Shown here one piece after another: positions 43,783 through 52,165 of a stretch of 64,000 nt of DNA. The translations under genes and the position numbers were made by a program. The first letter of the stretch is position 1. Every line of letters starts with the position of its first letter. The notes under the pieces were generated by a model that worked only from the letters and a program-made list of their open reading frames with translations, did no database searches and was not told the DNA's origin. Origin of the DNA: Planctomycetota bacterium (GTDB lineage Bacteria > Planctomycetota > J058 > JAJDCP01); assembly GCA_029260765.1 (NCBI GenBank), contig JAJDCP010000076.1, positions 1 to 64,000 on the forward strand. The letters run 5' to 3'.

Positions 43783-44582
43783 AGGCGCAGACGTTCCCCT
43801 GCCTGTTGGCGAGCGTCCTGCTCATGGCAGGCACCGGCCTGGCCCAACAGGCTGATTGGCTGGTCGGCACCTGGACCTACCAGAGCGGCCAGGCCGAGCT
43901 GACTCTGATCCTCTACCCCAATGGTGCCGTCGAATACCACGTCAACCAGGGTCCGATCCACGAGCTGCTGGCCGGGAGCTGGACCAGCGAAGGACGCAAC
44001 CTCGACCTGGTCCTCGATGGTGAAGTCACCGCCTACGAGGCGACCCGCCTCGCGGATGAGGATATGTTCTTGCTCTCCGGCGGCGACCTGGCCGGCAGGG
44101 CTCTGTCGTTCCGCAAGACCGGACGGGCGGTCCCGCGCGCAGCCCCGGTTGTCGAGACGCCTCCGGCCGACAGTCTCGCACAATCTGAAGATCGTGGCTG
44201 GGAAGCGCGGCTGCCGCTCGGTCTTCGGAGCAACGAGGCCAAGCTCGAAGTGGTCGGCTTGCCGGAGGATCCCCAAGCCCGCTTCGTGTTCCCGGATGCG
44301 ATCGTGTTCATCGACCACCAGTTGTACTTGCGCTTCGCAGCCGAGGGCGCCAGCTTCTGGCATCTGTTCCCTGACGGCCGGTCATTCCTGCGCGAGCCCC
44401 ATGGACAGGGCCTGCGGGAGATCTGGGGCCGCTACCGTGTCGTGGGCACAGAGCTGCAGCTCGAGACCGACAGCGGCCAGAACGAGAGCCTCGAGCTCCG
44501 CGACGGCCGACGCATCCTGGTGCGTGACGAGCTGCAGTACAGCAACGTCCTGTGGGAGAACGCGCGCGGACGCGACGATTGA
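43779..44582 (+). CDS. Secreted lipocalin-like protein, unknown
   Basis: A 267-residue exported protein (signal MKAQTFPCLLASVLLMAGTGLA). Residues ~25-110 resemble a small lipocalin/fatty-acid-binding-like beta barrel (GTWTYQSGQAELTLILYPNGAVEYHV, SWTSEGRNLDLVLDGE). A similar beta pattern seems to repeat near the C-terminus (RYRVVGTELQLETDSGQ), so it may be two related barrels. It starts within the stop of the previous gene (ATGA) and is the third member of the coupled run. The function is not known. Confidence 0.82.
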   Translation: MKAQTFPCLLASVLLMAGTGLAQQADWLVGTWTYQSGQAELTLILYPNGAVEYHVNQGPIHELLAGSWTSEGRNLDLVLDGEVTAYEATRLADEDMFLLSGGDLAGRALSFRKTGRAVPRAAPVVETPPADSLAQSEDRGWEARLPLGLRSNEAKLEVVGLPEDPQARFVFPDAIVFIDHQLYLRFAAEGASFWHLFPDGRSFLREPHGQGLREIWGRYRVVGTELQLETDSGQNESLELRDGRRILVRDELQYSNVLWENARGRDD

Positions 44583-45574
44583 GCGCCGCGCGGCCCGTAC
44601 TCGTGACCGGCGGCAGCGGCTTTCTGGGCCGCCACCTGGTGGCACGGCTGCTCACCGAAGGCCGCGAGGTCCGGGTCGCCTGCCGCAACCCAGACGCCGC
44701 ATTGAGCAAGGCAGGTGCCCGCTGTTTCGAGGCTTCGGTGCTCGATCACAAGGCCCTCGCCGAGGCGCTCAAGGACTGTACGGCGGTCTTCCACCTGGCC
44801 GGAAGGGTCAGCCGGGACCCGCGGGATGCCTCTGCCTTGCGCGCGCTGCACGTCGAAGGCACGCGCTGCTTGCTCGAGCAGACCGCCCAGGCGGGCATCA
44901 AGCGGGTCGTCTACCTGTCGACCTCCGGCACCATCGCCTGTTCCCGTGACCCACTCGCCATCGCCTCGGAGGAGACGCCCTACCCCTGGAAGCTGTGCCA
45001 GCGTTGGCCCTACTACCGCAGCAAGATCGAAGCCGAGATGTACGCTTTGAGCGCGGCAGAGACCCTGCGCCTCGACTTGATCTGCCTCAACCCCAGCCTC
45101 TTGCTGGGCCCCGGCGATCTGCGGGGTTCTTCGACAGGTGACGTGCTGCAGGTCATGCAACGGCAGCTGCCGGCGATCCCTTCCGGAGGAGTGAACTTCG
45201 TCGATGTGCGCGACGTCGCCGCCGCAGCGCAGACCGCGGAGACCCGAGGCCGCCCGGGTGCGCGCTACCTGCTCGGGGGTGTGAATTGGAGCCTGCGCGC
45301 CTTCATCTCCCGCGTCGGAGCCCTGGCCGAGGTGCCCGTGCCGCGGGTAGCGGCCCCCAATCTGCTGACGCGCTGGGCCGCGCGAGGCCTGTCCGGCGTC
45401 TACGGGCTGTTCGGCAAGCCCCCACCCCTCGACCCGGTCTCCGTCGAGATGAGTCAGGTCTTCTGGTACTTCTCCAGCGCGCTGGCTCAAGCCGAGTTGG
45501 ACTTCAAGCCGCGCGCTCCCGACCAGACCCTGTTGGAAACGATCGCAGACCTGCGGCAGAGACATAGCCTGTAA
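44579..45574 (+). CDS. NAD-dependent epimerase/dehydratase (extended SDR)
   Basis: A 331-residue extended short-chain dehydrogenase. The cofactor motif is TGGSGFLGRH. HLAGRVSRD and STSGTIACS are conserved blocks, and the catalytic Tyr and Lys are in YYRSK. The C-terminal half shows the substrate domain. The pattern resembles dihydroflavonol-4-reductase/HpnA-type enzymes acting on sugars, steroids or hopanoid-related lipids. The start is ambiguous: a TTG at 44579 overlaps the upstream stop, as in the other couplings here, while a GTG at 44552 has no ribosome site. Confidence 0.9.
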   Translation: MSAARPVLVTGGSGFLGRHLVARLLTEGREVRVACRNPDAALSKAGARCFEASVLDHKALAEALKDCTAVFHLAGRVSRDPRDASALRALHVEGTRCLLEQTAQAGIKRVVYLSTSGTIACSRDPLAIASEETPYPWKLCQRWPYYRSKIEAEMYALSAAETLRLDLICLNPSLLLGPGDLRGSSTGDVLQVMQRQLPAIPSGGVNFVDVRDVAAAAQTAETRGRPGARYLLGGVNWSLRAFISRVGALAEVPVPRVAAPNLLTRWAARGLSGVYGLFGKPPPLDPVSVEMSQVFWYFSSALAQAELDFKPRAPDQTLLETIADLRQRHSL

Positions 45575-45591
45575 CCACGAATGAGGCCACG

Positions 45592-48186
45592 ATGCGCATA
45601 CTCTGGTGCCTGACGCTCTGCACTGCCCTGGCGGCACAGACACCCTTTGCCGACTTCCTGCCCGACGACCTCAGCTACAACGCCGACATCCCCACTCCCG
45701 CTTCGGTTCTCGGCTACGAGGTCGGCAGCTGGCATGTCCGCCACGACCAGCTGGTGCGCTATTGTGAGTTGCTGGCGGCGGCTTCCCCACGCGTAGAGTT
45801 GGAAGTCTACGCACACAGCCACGAGCGACGCCCCCTGCTCTTGTTGAGCGTGGCGTCGCCCGAGCGCCTGGCCGACCTCGAACAGGTCCGCCTGCAACAC
45901 CTTGCGGGCATCTTCGCCAGCGCAGAACCACCCGCCGACCGACCCGCCGTGGTCTGGATGGGCTACAGCGTGCATGGCGACGAATCGAGCGGCGCCAACG
46001 CCGCCCTGGTGCTGGCGTACATTCTCGCCGCCGGGGAGGGTCCGCGCATCGACGCCCTGTTGCGTGACACGGTCGTGCTCCTCGACCCCTGCCTCAACCC
46101 CGACGGTCTCAGCCGTTTCGCCCAATGGGCCAACAGCCACCGCGGGCAGCAACCCGTCGCGGACCCGCAGCACAGGGAGCACAACCAGGGCTGGCCCAGC
46201 GGCCGCACCAACCACTACTGGTTCGACCTCAACCGCGACTGGTTGTTGCTGGTGCATCCCGAGAGCCGCGGCAGGCTCGAGCGCTTCCATGCCTGGAAGC
46301 CGAACCTGCTGACAGACTTCCACGAGATGGGCAGCCGCTCGACCTATTTCTTCCAACCCGGCGTGCCCAGCCGCCAGAATCCCCTGACTCCCGCGCGAAA
46401 CCTCGAGCTGACACGCGCCATCGCCCGATTCCACGCCGACGCTCTCGATAGCCGAGGCAACCTGTACTACACCGAAGAGAGCTTCGACGACTTCTACTAC
46501 GGCAAAGGCTCGACCTATCCGGACATCAACGGGTGCATCGGCATCTTGTTCGAGCAGGCCAGCGCCCGGGGGCACCTGCAAGAGACCCCCTTCGGTGATC
46601 TGAGCTTCTCCGCCAGCATCCAGAACCAGCTGGCCACGTCATTGTCCTCGCTGCAGGCGGCGGTCGCCCTGCGCCCCGAGCTGCTCGCCTACCAGCGCGA
46701 CTTCTATCAGCAGCGTCCGCCCGCCGACAGCGTACTCGCCTGGGTATTCGGAGATCCCCGCGATCCAGGCCGCAATATGCGTATGCTCGGGCTGCTGCGC
46801 CAGCACGCCATCGAGGTGCATGAGTTGGCGGGTCCGGTGCGCGCCGCTGACCACGACTTCGTGCCCGGGAGTGCCTGGCTGGTGCGCGTAGATCAGCCGC
46901 AATCCCGGCTGGCACGGGCCCTCTTCGAGACGCGCAGCGCGTTCGCCGACAACACCTTCTACGACGTCTCCAGTTGGACCCTGCCGCTCGCGATGGGAAT
47001 GCCGTATGCGCCTCTGGACAGCACCGCCTTCAACCCCGGGCTGGTGGGCGGACACGCGGCCATCGATCCACAGCCCGGGGCGACTCTGCACGGCGAGGCC
47101 AGCGCCTATGCCTGGGCCTTCAGCTGGCAACACAGCCGCGCGCCCCAGGTGCTGGTGCAGTTGCTGCAGGCCGAGCTGCGCGTGCAGGTAGCGACCCGTC
47201 CCTTCCAGGCGTCTTGCAGCGGCGCGCTGCGCGACTTCGAGGCGGGCAGCATCATCGTGGCGCGGGGCATTCAGGAGCTGGAGGCTCCCGCTCTGCATGC
47301 CTTGCTGGCCGAGCTGGTCGAGGCGGAGGGAGTGCCGATCTTCGGGCTGGACAGCGGGTTGACCCCCGGAGGCATCGATCTGGGCAGCCCGCAGATGGCC
47401 AGTGTGGCATTGCCGAAGCCGTTGCTGTTGGTGGGTCCAGGGGTCTCCAGCTACGAGGCGGGCGAGGTCTGGCACCAACTGGACGCCGAATACCGTCTGC
47501 CGCTTTCGATGGCCGAGCTCGACGATGTCGGCGGTTTGCAGCTTGAACGCTATACGCACATCATTCTAGTAGACGGCAGCTACGGGGCCCTCTCTGGTAC
47601 GGCCATCGAGAAGCTGCGTGGCTGGGTGCGCAACGGAGGAGTGCTGCTGTGCCAGCGCCGCGCCGCCCAATGGGTCGGCAGCAACCTGTTGCAGCGCGAC
47701 GCCGAGCAGGAACGCTGGGACCCTCTCGAAGAAGAGAAGGCCCGCAAGCTGGAAGACGGCCCACCCCCAAGGCAGAGCTATGGCGACTACCAACGGCTGC
47801 AAGCCGAGACGGTGATCGGCGGTGCGATCGTCGCCGCCGAGCTGGACCTCAGCCACCCCTTGTGTTTCGGCTACGGCGCGCCGCGCGTGGCCTTGTTCCA
47901 ACGCGGAACCGGCTGGTTGCGGCCGGAGGACGATCCTTTCGCCAGCCCCGGCATCTATGCCGACGAGCCACTGCTGGCCGGCTACATCTCCGAGCTGAAC
48001 CGCCAGCGGCTCGCGGGCAGCGCCGCCTTGAGCGGCGTGCGGCTGGGGCGCGGAGTTGTCGTGCGCTATGCCTTCAATCCGCTCTTTCGAGGAGCTTGGC
48101 ATGGCACGGCGAAGCTGTTTGCCAACGGCCTGTTCTTCGCACCAGCGATCAAACCCACCGGGCGCCTGGATGCTGACGAGGAATGA
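45592..48186 (+). CDS. Secreted M14-family zinc carboxypeptidase
   Basis: An 864-residue exported peptidase (signal MRILWCLTLCTALAA). The M14 zinc motif HGDE has His128 and Glu131, the third zinc ligand is His244 in DFHEMG, and the substrate-binding Arg lies in LNRDW. The peptidase covers ~40-370. The C-terminal half (~480-860) includes a glutamine-amidotransferase-like beta-alpha segment (YTHIILVDGSYGALSGTAIEKLRGWVRNGG) and extra beta-rich parts. Such M14 proteins trim peptides or peptidoglycan-derived peptides outside the cell. GAGG lies before the ATG. The gene ends in an ATGA overlap with an HNH gene. Confidence 0.93.
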   Translation: MRILWCLTLCTALAAQTPFADFLPDDLSYNADIPTPASVLGYEVGSWHVRHDQLVRYCELLAAASPRVELEVYAHSHERRPLLLLSVASPERLADLEQVRLQHLAGIFASAEPPADRPAVVWMGYSVHGDESSGANAALVLAYILAAGEGPRIDALLRDTVVLLDPCLNPDGLSRFAQWANSHRGQQPVADPQHREHNQGWPSGRTNHYWFDLNRDWLLLVHPESRGRLERFHAWKPNLLTDFHEMGSRSTYFFQPGVPSRQNPLTPARNLELTRAIARFHADALDSRGNLYYTEESFDDFYYGKGSTYPDINGCIGILFEQASARGHLQETPFGDLSFSASIQNQLATSLSSLQAAVALRPELLAYQRDFYQQRPPADSVLAWVFGDPRDPGRNMRMLGLLRQHAIEVHELAGPVRAADHDFVPGSAWLVRVDQPQSRLARALFETRSAFADNTFYDVSSWTLPLAMGMPYAPLDSTAFNPGLVGGHAAIDPQPGATLHGEASAYAWAFSWQHSRAPQVLVQLLQAELRVQVATRPFQASCSGALRDFEAGSIIVARGIQELEAPALHALLAELVEAEGVPIFGLDSGLTPGGIDLGSPQMASVALPKPLLLVGPGVSSYEAGEVWHQLDAEYRLPLSMAELDDVGGLQLERYTHIILVDGSYGALSGTAIEKLRGWVRNGGVLLCQRRAAQWVGSNLLQRDAEQERWDPLEEEKARKLEDGPPPRQSYGDYQRLQAETVIGGAIVAAELDLSHPLCFGYGAPRVALFQRGTGWLRPEDDPFASPGIYADEPLLAGYISELNRQRLAGSAALSGVRLGRGVVVRYAFNPLFRGAWHGTAKLFANGLFFAPAIKPTGRLDADEE

Positions 48187-48524
48187 ATGCCCCCCTGGAC
48201 CGCCAGCCTTGTCAGCTCTGTCTACGCATTGTGCCGCTGACGCGCCACCACTTGATTCCACAGACGCGCCACAAGAACAAGAAGAACAAGAAGACCTTCA
48301 GCCGGCAGGAAGTCAAGGCACGCGTAGCCTGGTTGTGCCGCGCCTGCCACGCCAACGTGCACGCCTGCTTCAACGAAAAGGAGCTCGAGCGCTGCTACAA
48401 CACCGTCGAGTTGCTGGCAGCCGACGAGAGCATCCAGCGTTTTTCTGCCTGGGTACGCAAGCAGCAGCCCGGCAAGCGCATCCGCGTGCCACGGCAGCAG
48501 AGCCGCGGCCGGACCACGCGCTGA
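48183..48524 (+). CDS. Small HNH-like zinc protein
   Basis: A 113-residue basic protein. CQLC and CRAC pairs frame an HNH-like core (LTRHHLIPQTRH at ~19-30, CRACHANVHA further on). The motif order Cx2C, HH, Cx2CH, VH fits HNH endonucleases of the small, free-standing type, which cleave DNA. The very basic stretch RHKNKKNKKTF and basic C-terminus would bind nucleic acid. It starts inside the stop of the peptidase gene (ATGA), an unusual partner for a nuclease. Activity is inferred from the motif only. Confidence 0.85.
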   Translation: MNAPLDRQPCQLCLRIVPLTRHHLIPQTRHKNKKNKKTFSRQEVKARVAWLCRACHANVHACFNEKELERCYNTVELLAADESIQRFSAWVRKQQPGKRIRVPRQQSRGRTTR

Positions 48525-48530
48525 AGTCCG

Positions 48531-48560
48531 CTGTAGCGTCGGTCTATGACCGACGAGAAC
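48531..48560 (+). repeat. 30-base palindromic repeat, copy 1
   Basis: Begins CTGTAGCGTCGGTCTATG and continues ACCGACGAGAAC. The core CGTCGGTC-TAT-GACCGACG is an 8-bp inverted repeat. It is identical to the copy at 48670, 139 bases away, and its first 18 bases match 4580-4597. Small palindromic units in intergenic DNA resemble REP elements. Confidence 0.8.
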
Positions 48561-48627
48561 AGCGATCTGGCTGGGAGACTCCAGAGTTCCCGGCGCAACC
48601 TCTCCCAAGGACCCTCCGGCGCTCATA

Positions 48628-48642
48628 AAGCGCCGCTACAGC
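48628..48642 (+). repeat. AAGCGCCGCTACAG repeat unit
   Basis: Companion element of the palindromic repeat family. It shares its core with 4768-4782, and a variant at 48663 runs directly into copy 2 of the 30-base repeat. Confidence 0.65.
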
Positions 48643-48669
48643 AGGGGTTCCGGCGCTCGCAGAGCGCCG

Positions 48670-48699
48670 CTGTAGCGTCGGTCTATGACCGACGAGAAC
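48670..48699 (+). repeat. 30-base palindromic repeat, copy 2
   Basis: Identical over 30 bases to 48531-48560. It is preceded by GGCGCTCGCAGAGCGCCG, itself a palindrome. The stretch from 48525 to 48760 holds only such repeats and no gene. Confidence 0.8.
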
Positions 48700-48760
48700 G
48701 CCGACCTGACTGGCAACACCCCGGGTCCGGCGGCTCCCGGCGGATGTCCCCCCAAAAACA

Positions 48761-48785
48761 AAGCCCGGACCTGGGGTCCGGGCTT
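48761..48785 (-). terminator. Intrinsic terminator for the BsuPI-domain gene
   Basis: AAGCCCGGACC and GGTCCGGGCTT form an 11-bp stem with a 3-base loop. On the minus strand it is followed by TTTGTTTTT, a good uridine tract. It lies 22 bases past the stop codon at 48808. Confidence 0.85.
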
Positions 48786-48807
48786 CACTGGCTCTATCTG
48801 GCCCAAC

Positions 48808-50745
48808 TCACGGCTTGAGGATCACCTCAGCCCCAAAAGGCCGGTCGCCTACCGTTGCGTGACGCACGCGGGCTTCGCTCAGCGCGTTGCCGTTGAAGTC
48901 CGCAAACGGCATCTGTGCGCTGATCACCCAGGGCTGGCCGGGCTGGACGTCGATGGTCTGGGTGGCCATGGTGAAGAACTGGTTGGCGCTCCACTGCTGG
49001 AACAGATTGCTCCGGTCGGTGGCCTGGCTCAGCCAGATGTCCATCGTCTGCCCGCTGCTGAAGGAACTCGACCAGGTCGAGCTGCTCTGATTGGCAAAGG
49101 TCAGCGTCGAGTGCAGCTGCCCCCCGACGACCTCGGCGACCATCTCTACCTGCAGACCGGCAGGCTTCGGATAGACAGCCCCGTTGAGGTTCATGCGTTT
49201 GACGATGTGCTCGACCGGGCCGATGATGCTCTGCGTAAAGAACTGCACCAAGCCAAATCCGGGCGCCAGCACAAAACGGGTCAGGCCCGCGTCGGCGCAG
49301 TTGCCCGCGTTGTCATGCACATCATAGACGTGGCAGTTGTAGAAGCGCCCGGCGGCCGTCTGCAGGACCGCGGTCTTGTCGACCAGCACCACCTCTGCGT
49401 CGCGCAGGCAGGCGTCGCGGGCGGCGATGGGCCAGCTGTCATTCAGGTCCGCGTGCGCATCGACCAGGCCTTCATAGTGGCCGTCCCACTGCACGACCCA
49501 ATGCTGGCTGGCGGTGTCATAGTTGCGGAACCAACCGTCGCCAAACGGCGAGCCGCTCAGATAGAACCACGAGCCAGACCTGTTTGTGGTCTCGATCGTG
49601 TGCTCACCGCTGGTGCCATATTGATTGCGCACCTCGTAGACCCACTCCGCATTGTTGTCGAGCCGGAACAGATCGGCAGCGTCGTAGGTCTGGGGGGCGG
49701 GAATGAACGGGTTGCTGAAGATCGGCGCACCGGCCGCTTCGACCTCGATGGTCAGCTCGAAGCCGCAATCGATCGCACTGAACCCCGAACCCGACTGCGG
49801 ATTGGCGCCCCACCAACCACGCAAGACATACAGCCCGGCAGGCAGCCGCACACCATTGTTGTCCTGCACGGGCAGGGTCTCGTGGTAGCTGACCGTCTCG
49901 CCCGCCCGCAGCGTGGTGTAGACCAGGTTCTTGGTGAAAGCCCGCATGTGGCTCCAGCGATAGACCGGGTTGTCCTGATCGTTGACGGGTGCGAGCGTGA
50001 AGTCGTAGCTGTAGTTGCCGCTGTACCAGATCGGCAGATCCTGGGCCGACTCGTTGCTGATGCTGAGCTCGACACCGATCTCGGCGGCCGCGATGCTGGT
50101 CGGCAGACCCGGCAGCGCGCGGTGCGCATAGACCGCTTTGTCAGTGGTCCCCTGGACCTTGAAGCGAGGGGCCGGCAGCGGATAGTGCTTGCTGCCCACC
50201 TGGGCCTCGATCAGCTCGGCCACCACCACGCCAGCGATGTTTCCCTGGGTGTAACGGACGATGCCGACGCCGGGCGCGACCGTAATCGTTCCCAGGCCCG
50301 CATCGTTGCAGCTGCTGGTGATGTCGAAGACCAGACAGTCCTGGAAGACACCCGCGCGGGTCTGGACGGTCACACCGCTCTGCAGAAGGCGCGCGTCCGC
50401 ATCCTGCAAGCAGGGATCGTCGGTGGTGATCTGCCAGATGGAAGTCGAGCTCGCCTGGGCATTGAGCAACCACTCGGTGTGGCCCTGCGTCCATTTGCCC
50501 AACCAACGCTGACCGTTACGGAACCAACCCTCACCAAAAGGATGGCCGTCCCACTTCCGCCAGCTGTAATAGCTGTCGACCACTTCGTGGCGCTCGAGCG
50601 TCTGCATACCGAGGGGATGGTTCAGTTCGTAGACCTTGAAGTCCCCCGTCTCCATCGGGAACAGGTCGCTGGCGCTGTACGGGGCTGCTATGCAGCTTCC
50701 CGCCAGCACGATGGCCAGCAGCGTCCCCAGAACGCGTCGCGGCAT
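48808..50745 (-). CDS. Secreted protein with duplicated domain pairs ending in BsuPI-like modules
   Basis: A 645-residue exported protein (signal MPRRVLGTLLAIVLAGSCIA), AGGAGA six bases before the ATG. It consists of two similar halves. Each starts with a Trp/Tyr-rich domain (DLFPMETGDFKVYEL in the first, DLFRLDNNAEWVYEV in the second), contains a FGEGWFRNG/FGDGWFRNY-type motif, and ends with a BsuPI-like immunoglobulin fold (VELSISNESAQDLPIWYSG; STLTFANQSSSTWSSSF). BsuPI was named for an intracellular proteinase inhibitor; in exported proteins it is a general beta-sandwich module. The duplication is ancient, because the halves are diverged. Function unknown, perhaps binding of proteins or surfaces. 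Confidence 0.85.
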   Translation of the reverse strand: MPRRVLGTLLAIVLAGSCIAAPYSASDLFPMETGDFKVYELNHPLGMQTLERHEVVDSYYSWRKWDGHPFGEGWFRNGQRWLGKWTQGHTEWLLNAQASSTSIWQITTDDPCLQDADARLLQSGVTVQTRAGVFQDCLVFDITSSCNDAGLGTITVAPGVGIVRYTQGNIAGVVVAELIEAQVGSKHYPLPAPRFKVQGTTDKAVYAHRALPGLPTSIAAAEIGVELSISNESAQDLPIWYSGNYSYDFTLAPVNDQDNPVYRWSHMRAFTKNLVYTTLRAGETVSYHETLPVQDNNGVRLPAGLYVLRGWWGANPQSGSGFSAIDCGFELTIEVEAAGAPIFSNPFIPAPQTYDAADLFRLDNNAEWVYEVRNQYGTSGEHTIETTNRSGSWFYLSGSPFGDGWFRNYDTASQHWVVQWDGHYEGLVDAHADLNDSWPIAARDACLRDAEVVLVDKTAVLQTAAGRFYNCHVYDVHDNAGNCADAGLTRFVLAPGFGLVQFFTQSIIGPVEHIVKRMNLNGAVYPKPAGLQVEMVAEVVGGQLHSTLTFANQSSSTWSSSFSSGQTMDIWLSQATDRSNLFQQWSANQFFTMATQTIDVQPGQPWVISAQMPFADFNGNALSEARVRHATVGDRPFGAEVILKP

Positions 50746-50794
50746 GGTGTTTCTCCTCGTTTCGCTGCAAGACAGTGTGTTTTCGCTGCTGCTG

Positions 50795-50822
50795 AGTTTA
50801 AAGATCTGCCGCAGGGCGTCAA
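50795..50822 (-). promoter_or_regulatory. Predicted promoter of the BsuPI-domain gene
   Basis: On the minus strand, TTGACG (50822-50817), a 16-base spacer and TAAACT (50800-50795), about 50 bases before the ATG at 50745. Confidence 0.5.
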
Positions 50823-50852
50823 TAGTTACCATCGCGCCCTGCACAAACCGAA

Positions 50853-50883
50853 AGGGCCGCCAGCCCGAGAGGCTGACGGCCCT
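50853..50883 (-). terminator. Intrinsic terminator after mreB
   Basis: A 13-bp stem with one mismatch (AGGGCCGCCAGCC / GGCTGACGGCCCT) and a 5-base loop. On the minus strand it is followed by TTCGGTTTG. It lies 24 bases beyond the mreB stop. Confidence 0.75.
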
Positions 50884-50906
50884 GTTGTGTCAAGAAATAG
50901 CGGGGA

Positions 50907-51968
50907 TCAGCCGAGCTCGTCCGAGCTCTCGAGCAGGCTGGCGAAGCGGTCGAGGTTCTCGAGGAAGATCGAAGTGCCCTTGGCCACGCAGGTCAGCGGA
51001 TCGTTGGCGATGGTCACGGGCAGGCCCAGCTCTTCGATGATGATCTTGTCGAAACCCTTCAAGAGCACGCCCCCCCCGGCCAGGGTGATGCCTGTCGAGA
51101 CCAGGTCCCCTGCCAGCTCGGGCGGGGTCTTCTCGAGCACGCTGCGGATCGCGCTGGTGATCAGGTGGACCGGCTCCCGCAAGGCTTCGCGGATCTCCTC
51201 GGAGCTGACGATCACCGAACGCGGCAGACCCGTCACCGCGTCGCGGCCCCGGACTTCGGTCTCGAGCTCTTCGTCGAGCGGGAAGGCCGAGCCGATCTGG
51301 ATCTTGATGCGCTCGGCGGTCTGCTCGCCGATCAGCAAGCTGTGATGCCTCTTCAGGTGCCCGATGATCGCGTCGTCCATGTCGTCGCCGGCGACGCGCA
51401 GGCTCTCCGAAGCGACCATGTCGGCCAGCGAGAGCACAGCGATCTCGGTGGTGCCCCCGCCGACATCGACGATCATCTGCGCGGTCGGCTCTTCGATGGG
51501 CAGGCCCGCACCGATGCCGGCTGCACGCGGCTCCTTGATCAGGTAGACCCGCCGCGCACCGGCGCGCTCGGCGCTGTTGTAGACGGCACGCTTCTCGACC
51601 GCGGTGATGCCCGCGGGCACGGCGATCACGACACGGGGCCGGGCACGGGGCTTGAACCAGCGGCGGGGGTGCACCTTGCGGATGAAATAGGTCAGCATCG
51701 CCTCGGTGATGTCGAAGTCGGCGATGACTCCGTCCTTCATCGGACGGATGGCCTCGATCGAATCGGGTGTCTTGCCTAGCATGTCTTTGGCAGCGAAGCC
51801 GACCGCCTCGCCGTTCATCAACACGCGGTTGGTACCGCGTTTGACAGCCACCACACTCGGCTCGTTGAGCATGATGCCCTCACCCCTCACCGAGATCAGC
51901 GTGTTGGCGGTACCGAGATCGATGCCAAGATCGCTGGAAAAGAGACCCCAGAAGCGGTCGAAAATCAT
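50907..51968 (-). CDS. mreB: Rod shape-determining protein MreB
   Basis: A 353-residue actin-like protein that forms membrane-bound filaments guiding cell-wall synthesis. DLGTANTLISVRGEG is the phosphate 1 motif, VDVGGGTTEIAVLS the phosphate 2 motif and LAGGGVLLKGFDK the adenosine motif, all intact. The N-terminus MIFDRFWGLFSSD is amphipathic and fits membrane binding. The start is the ATG at 51968, ten bases after GAGGA; a GTG nine bases upstream is too close to that site. mreC and mreD are not adjacent: the gene stands alone with its own terminator. Confidence 0.96.
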   Translation of the reverse strand: MIFDRFWGLFSSDLGIDLGTANTLISVRGEGIMLNEPSVVAVKRGTNRVLMNGEAVGFAAKDMLGKTPDSIEAIRPMKDGVIADFDITEAMLTYFIRKVHPRRWFKPRARPRVVIAVPAGITAVEKRAVYNSAERAGARRVYLIKEPRAAGIGAGLPIEEPTAQMIVDVGGGTTEIAVLSLADMVASESLRVAGDDMDDAIIGHLKRHHSLLIGEQTAERIKIQIGSAFPLDEELETEVRGRDAVTGLPRSVIVSSEEIREALREPVHLITSAIRSVLEKTPPELAGDLVSTGITLAGGGVLLKGFDKIIIEELGLPVTIANDPLTCVAKGTSIFLENLDRFASLLESSDELG

Positions 51969-52165
51969 GGCGGGCACATCCTCGAGCGTAGGCCCCGTTC
52001 GAATGCCTGTGCATAGCGACGAGTGTTCCGTCTTAATTGTCGGTCGTCAGACCCTGCCCGCTCCACCCCTGCGCAAAGGATTTGGCCCCACGCAGCAGAC
52101 AGCACCAGCTTGATGCCCTGCACCGCCGCGCGTAGCCTGGCGGGTTGGGATGGCAGGAGAATCCG

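Noticed and set aside
48525..48760. CRISPR array
   Set aside because: The two 30-base copies are palindromic and 139 bases apart, with other repeat units between them and no cas gene near.
48685..51345. Plus-strand frame of nearly 900 codons across two genes
   Set aside because: It runs antisense through the BsuPI-domain gene, a terminator and mreB, which is not possible for a real gene.
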